A stretch of DNA of 64,000 nucleotides from Deltaproteobacteria bacterium (lineage in GTDB: Bacteria > UBA10199 > JACPAL01 > JAHFST01), in contig JAHFST010000001.1 in NCBI GenBank assembly GCA_023265625.1, positions 161,265 through 225,264 on the forward strand. The letters are read 5' to 3'. The notes under the pieces are model-generated. The model did no database searches. It was not told the DNA's origin and saw only the letters and a list, made by a program, of their open reading frames with translations. Position numbers and translations under genes: made by a program. Each line of letters begins with the position of its first letter. Position 1 is the stretch's first letter. This document shows positions 57,518-64,000 of the stretch, in pieces.

Positions 57518-58522
57518 ATGGCCTTTCCAAACACACGACCCAGAAGACTGCGCCTGCACCCGGGGATTCGTCGTATGGTCCGGGAAACTCGGCTCTCGGT
57601 GGATGCTTTAATCTGGCCCCTTTTTGTCACCCATGGCCGTCAGATGAGACGGCCTGTTCCCTCGATGCCCGGTGTATTTCAACTCTCGATCGATGAATTG
57701 GTGAAAGACGCCCGTGCGGCCAGCAAACTGGGTATCCTGGCCGTCCTGTTATTTGGCATCCCAAAAAAGAAGGACGCGCGCGCTTCTGAGGCTTATGCAA
57801 AGTCAGGCATCGTGCAGCAAGCGGTGCGGGCCTTGAAGAATGCCTTGCCGGATTTAGTGGTGATCACGGACGTGTGTCTTTGTGAATACATGAGTCATGG
57901 GCATTGCGGGGTTGTTCTCCCCCCTCTTAAAGTAAGAGGGGGGACGGGGGGGTGTTATGTCGACAACGACGCCTCCCTCGATCTCCTCGCCAAAACAGCC
58001 CTGTCACACGTTGTCGCCGGCGCTGATATCGTGGCCCCTTCCGATATGATGGATGGCCGCGTCAAGGCGATTCGTACGGCGTTCGATCATGGGCGTTTTT
58101 CGCATGTCCCCATCATGAGCTATGCGGTCAAATATGCCTCGGCTTTTTATGGCCCGTTTCGGGAGGCGGCCGGTTCCACGCCCAGTTTTGGGGATCGAAA
58201 AAGTTATCAGATGGATTCGGCCAATTCTCGCGAGGCCCTCCGCGAGGTGCGGCTTGACTTGGAAGAGGGTGCCGATTTTGTCATGGTCAAACCGGCCGGT
58301 CCCTATTTGGATGTGATTGCGAAGGTGCGAGCCGTTACACAGCTTCCCGTGGTGGCTTACCAAGTGAGCGGTGAATACAGTATGCTCAAGGCGGCGGCTG
58401 CGCGTGGGTGGTTGGAGGAAAAGGCCATTTTTTTAGAGTCACTCATCGGGATGAAGCGTGCGGGGGCGGACCTGATCGTGACTTATGCCGCTCGAGAATT
58501 AGCCCAGAGTCTTAATCCCTAG
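57518..58522 (+). CDS. hemB: Porphobilinogen synthase (delta-aminolevulinate dehydratase)
   Basis: 334 residues from the ATG at 57518 ([12 protein letters not shown], the usual HemB start); a TTG at 57479 overlaps ton[20 protein letters not shown] has the zinc-site Cys residues. [18 protein letters not shown] and [15 protein letters not shown], then the Schiff-base lysines in [17 protein letters not shown] and [10 protein letters not shown], complete the active site. It joins two aminolevulinates into porphobilinogen. Directly after GHCGVV, the residues [12 protein letters not shown] come from a palindromic element; HemB normally goes almost at once to YVDND. The insertion sits next to the metal-binding loop. 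Confidence 0.94.
   Translation: MAFPNTRPRRLRLHPGIRRMVRETRLSVDALIWPLFVTHGRQMRRPVPSMPGVFQLSIDELVKDARAASKLGILAVLLFGIPKKKDARASEAYAKSGIVQQAVRALKNALPDLVVITDVCLCEYMSHGHCGVVLPPLKVRGGTGGCYVDNDASLDLLAKTALSHVVAGADIVAPSDMMDGRVKAIRTAFDHGRFSHVPIMSYAVKYASAFYGPFREAAGSTPSFGDRKSYQMDSANSREALREVRLDLEEGADFVMVKPAGPYLDVIAKVRAVTQLPVVAYQVSGEYSMLKAAAARGWLEEKAIFLESLIGMKRAGADLIVTYAARELAQSLNP
57919..57943. repeat. Palindromic element inside hemB (family D)
   Basis: Perfect stem CCCCCCTCTTA / TAAGAGGGGGG with loop AAG. It is read in frame as PPLKVRG. The tail ACGGGGGGGTGTTATG that follows belongs to the same unit by the look of the G-run. Similar to family B in having a CCCTCT-type arm read as PPL. Confidence 0.88.
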
Positions 58523-58533
58523 GTGGATATTCT

Positions 58534-59700
58534 ATGCCCCGTGTTCGTGTTTTTTGGTGTGTAAAAATAGCGCTGCTCGTCGCACTCTATTTGCCCCTCT
58601 TCATTTCGTTCACCGCTTGTCGACAAGGTATTCAGGGAAATGCAATACCGTCTTGCCGCGGGGCGGCCGATGGAGGCGTTTCATCGCTGGCCAGTCCGGC
58701 AGGCGAGGGAGGCGGGACGGGTACGGGAGAGGGGGGTGGCACAACGGGCACGACCATTGATTTGGGCGATGATACCACGGGGTTTCGTCCCGATGAATTG
58801 CCCGCTACGACCGCGAGTCCAAGTTACTTGATCGCCGCCCGTCTTTTAACCCCGACGCAAAGTATGGGAGAGGTCGAGGTCTCCGTGACCCATGCGGATT
58901 CTGGCTTGCCCGCGGCCGGCGCCTGGGTTGATTTGGTCCGGATCCGCCCAACCAGCGCGGCCTCGACCCTTGCGGCACGAACCGCCGTGCCGTCACGTTT
59001 GACATCGAACGGCAGTTATACGGTGATCGATACGCACAATGTGACGGTGGATGCCAATGGCCAAGCGGTGGTGGATTTCAGCCAGTTTCAACAGGAGACG
59101 GACCAAATTTGGATCGCTTCGCCGGAAACGGGGGGCTCCACGACGGTGGTGGTGGGCGTTCATCCGGCCTTGGTTAAGATCCAGAAGCTAAGTGGCACTG
59201 ATTTGGCGGAGGGCGATGTGCTCTCTACGGTGGCGATCCATTTGAAATTTAATATGACGATGGATCCAACGACCTTGTCGGGCATTACCCTGTCATGCGC
59301 TCGGAGTGGTCTGGCCGCCTTGGATTTTTTTGCGACACCCGAGACGGTGGATACCATTGTCAACAATGAATACAGCTTCACGAGCAGTCATGTCTTCACC
59401 CATGGCGAGAGCTGTACCTTGACCTTTGGTTCCGGGGTGGAAGATGGATCGGAACACGCCCTGGACAATCCGTTTGCGGTCCGGGTGACGATGGGACTGG
59501 TGGGTTTGCCCGGCGCGCCGGTGAAAAATGTTGCGATGACGCCTCCGGGGAGCGGGGCGGTTGTCTCCTCGGCGAAGTTTAGGGGGTTTGTCAATACGTC
59601 GACAATGACGCCGAAACAAATTAGCACCGATGGAACTTATTTTGTGAATGATCCCTTCGTCGAGCTCAACATCGACAAAATATTCGACTTTTCTAGATAG
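58534..59700 (+). CDS. Ig-like lipoprotein
   Basis: 388 residues. LLVALYLPLFISFTAC ends in a lipobox. A Gly/Thr/Ser-rich linker is followed by two beta domains: LLTPTQSMGEVEVSVTHADS with AWVDLVRI (Ig-like), and LSTVAIHLKFNMTMDPTTL with LTFGSGVEDGSEHAL, of the SbsA-type Ig family also found in the 9465-12704 lipoprotein. It is the first of three genes leading to the giant surface protein, so it may help export or anchor it. No enzymatic motif is seen. Confidence 0.75.
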   Translation: MPRVRVFWCVKIALLVALYLPLFISFTACRQGIQGNAIPSCRGAADGGVSSLASPAGEGGGTGTGEGGGTTGTTIDLGDDTTGFRPDELPATTASPSYLIAARLLTPTQSMGEVEVSVTHADSGLPAAGAWVDLVRIRPTSAASTLAARTAVPSRLTSNGSYTVIDTHNVTVDANGQAVVDFSQFQQETDQIWIASPETGGSTTVVVGVHPALVKIQKLSGTDLAEGDVLSTVAIHLKFNMTMDPTTLSGITLSCARSGLAALDFFATPETVDTIVNNEYSFTSSHVFTHGESCTLTFGSGVEDGSEHALDNPFAVRVTMGLVGLPGAPVKNVAMTPPGSGAVVSSAKFRGFVNTSTMTPKQISTDGTYFVNDPFVELNIDKIFDFSR

Positions 59701-59811
59701 TGATAATTTCTTAATTACAAATAAAAAAATACCAATAATATCAAATAGTTAAAAAATAATTCTCAAGTTTTTCTGTAAGAATGCCGTAACCGCGTTGTGA
59801 GGGAGTGGTGT

Positions 59812-60150
59812 ATGCGCTGGCGGTTATTGCCTCTTATAATGATGCTCGTTTTGGCCCTTGGCTGTGGCAAGTCGGGCTCTGTCATGACCGTCGATCAAGG
59901 GAGTAACGGCGGGGGACAGAACGATCCGGGCGATACCACCGAGATTGGGGGGATTCCGATCGTGCCTCCTTCGGCGGATACCCCGGCAACGCCGTTTGCC
60001 ACGATCCTTACGGATTCGAATCGATATTCCGCAGTCATGATGCCGGTTACGGGTTCCGTCCATGGGACGAGCGAAGGCAGCCGTTATCGCATGCTCGATC
60101 CCGCGTTGATCACGGGTGCCGCTCGATTGAGCAAACAAATGCAGGAATAA
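59812..60150 (+). CDS. Small lipoprotein
   Basis: 112 residues from the ATG at 59812, with GAGGGAG about ten bases before it. RWRLLPLIMMLVLALGC is a lipoprotein signal, and the mature part is short, Gly/Pro/Thr-rich and without a known domain. The stop overlaps the ATG of the giant gene (TAATG), so the two are translated together. The AT-rich 112-base gap before it has no clear promoter motif. Confidence 0.7.
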   Translation: MRWRLLPLIMMLVLALGCGKSGSVMTVDQGSNGGGQNDPGDTTEIGGIPIVPPSADTPATPFATILTDSNRYSAVMMPVTGSVHGTSEGSRYRMLDPALITGAARLSKQMQE

Positions 60151-63100
60151 TGAAACCAAACCGACGGCTCACAATTGGATTTCTCGCGCTCCTCAGTTGT
60201 TGGGTGAGCCCATTATGGGCGGATCGTTCCACGATCCCGGTTCAGGGGTATGTCATCGACAAGAATACTGGGGAGCCCCTCGATGGGACCAATCTTGTCA
60301 CGTTTCGCCTTTACAGCGGATGCAGCGCCCGCACCGCACTTTGGGGTCAGACGGCCAGTGTTGATTTTTCCGACGGGATGTACAATGCCAGCCTCGATGT
60401 CTCCGACGATATTGCGACGGGTACTGAGGATCTTTGCTTGGGTGTGCAGATTGGCAGTGATCAGGAGATGACACCGCGGCTGGCGTATGAGGCCCTGCCT
60501 TACGCCAAGTTGGCGGTGAAGTCGGACATTGCCTCTTTGGCGGAGATTGCCAGTGTCGCCCTGTCGATTGATCCCACGAATCTGCCCAATATGGTGGGTT
60601 CGGGCCTCACGACCTCCAATGGCGTCATTAGTCTCGATGCGACGTCCGCCCATAGTTGGAGCGGCTCGCAAACGTATACGGGTCCGACGGTATTTTCCAA
60701 AACCCCTTCCGATACGACCTCGGCCAACGCCACCGTCAAGATTCGTCCCACCACCACGGCGGCTGATGCGGACAAGAAGTTCTTTGTGATTCAAAATGTC
60801 GATCAGGCGAGTTCAGGATCTCCGACCGATCTCTTTACGGTGGATCGAGAGGGTGATGTCACGATTAACGGGACCTTGAATGTCGCGGGTGGCATTTCCA
60901 ATATTACCGGGCTGGGGGACATCACTGCGGTGACGGCCGGCACAGGTTTGACCGGTGGCGGTGCGAGCGGTGATTTGGGCCTGGCGCTGGATCAGTCCCT
61001 CAACGCGAGTTGGACGGGGACCCATCTCTTTCAGACGGATGTTAATTATCTATTTTCCGGTGCAGAAAATCTGGCCATCACCTCCGACCTGGCGGGTTCC
61101 GTGGATATGCTCTCGTTGATTGCGACCCCATCGGCCACCTCCGGTACGACGCAAGGGATCATGATCCAACAGGCCAATAGCGCCAACACCAACGGCTTGG
61201 ACGTGGGACTGGTGATTGACAATGCGGATTCCGATTTGGCGTTGCCGAAGGGGATTCAAATCAAGGGTTCCTCGCTTGGGGCCGTGACGACGGCGATTGA
61301 TGCCTCGGATGCGGAGATCGGCACGGCCCTGGATGTGGGTGGGAACACGATTAGTTTTTCCGAGACCGATGGGGGCGGGGATACGATCACCCTTCAGCCA
61401 GCAACGACGCTTGGCGGGAGCATTACGTTAACCCTGCCAACGGCGACCGGCACCTTAGCCCTGACGAATTCGAGCATCACGGGGAATGCCTCGACGGCGA
61501 CGGCGTTGGCGGCAAATGGGAGTAATTGCAGCGCCGGGAGTTATCCGCTGGGGGTGGATGCCTCGGGAAATGCGGAAGGGTGCACCGCGGCCGCGACCGG
61601 GGCGGTGACGAATGTGGCGTCCGGGACCGGGCTGACAGGCGGGCCTATCACGAGTACCGGGACCTTGTCGTTGAACTACAGCGACACCTTGGCGGGGAAT
61701 CCCGCGTTGACAACGGGACAGGCGGAGTTTGATTCCGGGGATAGTCAAGGCGGTGTCTTGTTTGAAGGATCGACGGCGGACGGGTTTGAAGGCTTGTTGA
61801 CCCCGGCGGATCCGACGGCGGATCGGACGTGGACGTTGCCGGACGCGAGCGGGACGGTTGCGTTGACGAGTTCGAGCATCACGGGGAATGCGGCGACGGC
61901 GACGGCGTTGGCGGCGAACGGGGCGAATTGCGGTGCGGGGAGTTACGCGTTGGGGGTGGATGCCTCCGGGGCTTCCGAGGGGTGCACGGTGGCGGCAACC
62001 GGCACGGTGACGAGTGTGGCGACGAGTACGGGTCTGACGGGCGGGACGATTACGGGGAGTGGAACCTTGTCATTGAATTACAGTGATACGTTGGCCAGCA
62101 ATAGTCTGGCAACGAAACAAGCGGAATTTTCTGGGGATGGTCAGGGTGCGGTCTTGTTTGAAGGCACGACGGCGGATGGGTTTGAGGGTTTGTTGACCCC
62201 GGCGGATCCGACGGCGGATCGGACGTGGACCTTGCCGGACGCGAGCGGGACGTTGGCGTTGACGAGCTCGAGCATCACCGGGAATGCGGCGACGGCAACG
62301 GCGTTGGCGGCGAATGGGGCCAATTGCGGCGCGGGGAGTTATGCGTTGGGGGTGGATGCGTCCGGGGCTTCCGAGGGGTGTACGACCGATGATGATACCC
62401 CGGATAACGATAGCGAGGTGCCGAACGATATTACGATTATTTCAACCTCTCAATCACAGAGTTTCACCTTGGGGGCGACGAATCTTTTTGCCATCGATGC
62501 AATCACCGCGGCGAATACTGGGACCAGTGGGGTGATCAACCTGGATGTGGGGGCCGGGGATGCGGCGGTGGTGGGAATCGACAATGCCCTGACCCAAAAC
62601 AATGGGGCGGCGGCGGGACGTGATGCGATCGCCGAAAATATTACCCTGACTGGAAACGATGCGGATGGGGACATGTTTGGCATCAAGATCACCGGCGCGG
62701 CGACGGCCACGGCCGCGGCCGGGACTTATGAGGCGGGGATTACCATTGATGATGCGGAAGAGACGGTTGGTTCGATGCCAGATGCTATCTTGATTACCTC
62801 GAGCGGGGCCAACGGGGGCGTGACGGATGCGATCGATGCCTCGGCGGGAAATATTATCAATGCCCTGAATGCCGGGATGAACAATATCCTGTTTTCAGAG
62901 TCGGACGGAAATGGCGATACAATCACATTAAGTCCTCCCGGGACGGTGAGCGGGAATATTGCATTGAGTTTGCCTGCATCCGCGGGAACGATCGCCCTGA
63001 CGACGGGGAATGTTTCCACGGCGACGGCCTTGGCGGCCAATGGGACCAATTGCAGCGCCGGGAATTATGCCTTGGGTGTGGATGCCTCGGGAAATTCCGA

Positions 63101-64000
63101 GGGGTGTACGACGGATGATGACACACCGGACAATGATAGCGAGGTGCCGGACAATATCACGATCGCATCCACCGTGACCAATGCGGCAGGTGGATCGGCC
63201 AATCCCATCGATATCACGAGCATCTTGGCGGCCTTTAACGGGTCGGATGACTACACGGCGATTGATGTCAATCTGATCAATGGGGATCATAGCGGGTCAC
63301 TGAATACGGTTCAGGGTCTTGATATCTCGGGAATTGCGGGGAGTGCCCAAGCCACGGAGACGGCCATCAAGGTGGGGGCGGGATGGGATGTGGGATTGAA
63401 CCTCAATAAAAATACGCTCGTGTTTGCGGAGACCGATGGCAATGGCGACACGATTACCGTCACCCCTCCGGTGACGGTGTCGGCGAATACCACACTGACA
63501 TTACCGGCGGTGACGGGGACACTGGTGACGACGGGGGACAGTCAAAGTGTGACCTCGACGATGATTACGGATGGAACGATTTTGAATGCGGATATCAATG
63601 CTTCTGCGGCGATAGCGTTGAGCAAGTTGGCCGCCGGGTCGGATGCGCAGATAATTGTGGTGAATGGGACTGCGCCGGCTTATGCGACGATGAGCGGTGA
63701 TGCGACGATTGGCAATACAGGGTCAGTGACGATTGCGACTGGCGCGGTGACGACTGGGAAGATCTTGGATGGGACGATTACGGAGACGGATTTGGCGACG
63801 AACACGTTGGCGGGGAACCCGGCTTTGACAGCGGGACAGATCTCGTTTGATACGAGTGACAGCCAGGGTGGATTGATGTTTGAGGGTGCGACGGCGAATG
63901 CGTTTGAGGGATTGTTGACGGTGGTAGAGCCGACGGCGGATCGGACTTGGTCGTTGCCGGATGTGACTGGGACGATTGTGACGACGGGGGACAGTCAAAG
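60150..64000 (+). CDS. Giant repetitive surface protein, 3' end beyond window
   Basis: Open from the ATG at 60150 to the window end (over 1280 codons). TIGFLALLSCWVSPLWA is a signal peptide. The N-terminus (VQGYVIDKNTGEPLDG, ending MTPRLAYEALPYAKLA) is a domain met at the start of many large bacterial surface proteins. The rest is Gly/Ala/Thr/Asp-rich with tail-fibre-like repeats: ITGNAATATALAANG with NC-AG-Y-LGVDASG-EGC, and LFEG-TADGFEGLLTPADP with TADRTWTLPD-SGT. Periods of about 132-134 residues are seen, and Cys in each LAANG unit could crosslink. It is probably an outer-surface fibre. The export route is unknown; it could use the barrels in this genome. Confidence 0.82.
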   Translation, partial: MKPNRRLTIGFLALLSCWVSPLWADRSTIPVQGYVIDKNTGEPLDGTNLVTFRLYSGCSARTALWGQTASVDFSDGMYNASLDVSDDIATGTEDLCLGVQIGSDQEMTPRLAYEALPYAKLAVKSDIASLAEIASVALSIDPTNLPNMVGSGLTTSNGVISLDATSAHSWSGSQTYTGPTVFSKTPSDTTSANATVKIRPTTTAADADKKFFVIQNVDQASSGSPTDLFTVDREGDVTINGTLNVAGGISNITGLGDITAVTAGTGLTGGGASGDLGLALDQSLNASWTGTHLFQTDVNYLFSGAENLAITSDLAGSVDMLSLIATPSATSGTTQGIMIQQANSANTNGLDVGLVIDNADSDLALPKGIQIKGSSLGAVTTAIDASDAEIGTALDVGGNTISFSETDGGGDTITLQPATTLGGSITLTLPTATGTLALTNSSITGNASTATALAANGSNCSAGSYPLGVDASGNAEGCTAAATGAVTNVASGTGLTGGPITSTGTLSLNYSDTLAGNPALTTGQAEFDSGDSQGGVLFEGSTADGFEGLLTPADPTADRTWTLPDASGTVALTSSSITGNAATATALAANGANCGAGSYALGVDASGASEGCTVAATGTVTSVATSTGLTGGTITGSGTLSLNYSDTLASNSLATKQAEFSGDGQGAVLFEGTTADGFEGLLTPADPTADRTWTLPDASGTLALTSSSITGNAATATALAANGANCGAGSYALGVDASGASEGCTTDDDTPDNDSEVPNDITIISTSQSQSFTLGATNLFAIDAITAANTGTSGVINLDVGAGDAAVVGIDNALTQNNGAAAGRDAIAENITLTGNDADGDMFGIKITGAATATAAAGTYEAGITIDDAEETVGSMPDAILITSSGANGGVTDAIDASAGNIINALNAGMNNILFSESDGNGDTITLSPPGTVSGNIALSLPASAGTIALTTGNVSTATALAANGTNCSAGNYALGVDASGNSEGCTTDDDTPDNDSEVPDNITIASTVTNAAGGSANPIDITSILAAFNGSDDYTAIDVNLINGDHSGSLNTVQGLDISGIAGSAQATETAIKVGAGWDVGLNLNKNTLVFAETDGNGDTITVTPPVTVSANTTLTLPAVTGTLVTTGDSQSVTSTMITDGTILNADINASAAIALSKLAAGSDAQIIVVNGTAPAYATMSGDATIGNTGSVTIATGAVTTGKILDGTITETDLATNTLAGNPALTAGQISFDTSDSQGGLMFEGATANAFEGLLTVVEPTADRTWSLPDVTGTIVTTGDSQ
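61482..63113. repeat. Four copies of a coding repeat in the giant surface gene
   Basis: The 'LAANG ... LGVDASG ... EGC' unit occurs at about 61482, 61882, 62280 and 63005. The key codons are spaced 402, 396 and 726 bases. The second and third copies are almost identical in DNA. The partner unit encoding the ADGFEGLLTPADP stretch occurs at about 61720, 62120 and 63840. Confidence 0.85.

Overview
The window reads as a chromosome segment of a free-living Gram-negative bacterium. There are six or more outer-membrane beta-barrel proteins, at least four lipoproteins, an OmpA-family protein, a TonB-like protein, a three-part heavy-metal efflux pump and a zinc-type ABC importer. Thrombospondin type 3 repeats, Cys-rich repeats joined to RCC1 repeats, and secreted Ig-like lipoproteins are a style common in Myxococcota, Bdellovibrionota and related 'deltaproteobacterial' lineages, so I place it there by inference. 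There is no marker gene that would fix the taxon. I see no rRNA, tRNA, CRISPR array or intact insertion sequence, and no gene-free stretch longer than about 290 bases.

Layout. 1-2 kb: two minus-strand genes (one partial, one SGNH-hydrolase-like). 2-3.5 kb: two PIN-toxin modules. 3.5-7 kb: a secreted calcium-repeat protein and a Cys-rich/RCC1 protein split by a frameshift in a run of nine G. 7.2-9.5 kb: a third PIN module and an archaeal-type ATPase. 9.5-17.6 kb: a long minus-strand unit running from a fourth toxin-antitoxin module through rsmD, coaD, an aminotransferase and an aldolase to a barrel/lipoprotein pair. 17.8-29 kb: SHOCT-tailed secreted protein, M24 peptidase, squalene/phytoene synthase, cstA, an arginase fused to an arginine N-succinyltransferase-like domain, valS and a lipoprotein. 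29-43 kb: a metal-homeostasis island (Cus-type efflux, Znu-type import, barrels, small Cys/His-rich secreted proteins, a Fur/Zur-like palindrome). 43-58.5 kb: nadC, an EF-hand HExxH protein, a fifth PIN module, an orphan ParA, hemW, an OmpA fusion, folE, a kinase-like protein, queF, a sixth PIN module, trmB, xerD, tonB, hemB. 58.5-64 kb: two lipoproteins and the start of a very large repetitive surface protein that runs off the end.

Two cross-cutting patterns stand out. First, short palindromic DNA elements lie in frame inside five conserved genes (rsmD, valS, the CusB-like adaptor, hemW, hemB). Relatives of two of them also occur between genes. This resembles the Rickettsia palindromic elements, but in an unrelated genome. 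Second, all six toxin-antitoxin modules use a PIN-domain toxin, and in five of them the predicted transcription start falls within about four bases of the antitoxin ATG, with a palindrome lying over the -10 box. This suggests near-leaderless, autorepressed antitoxin mRNAs. Two of these modules are inserted within runs of housekeeping genes, and one overlaps the rsmD start codon.
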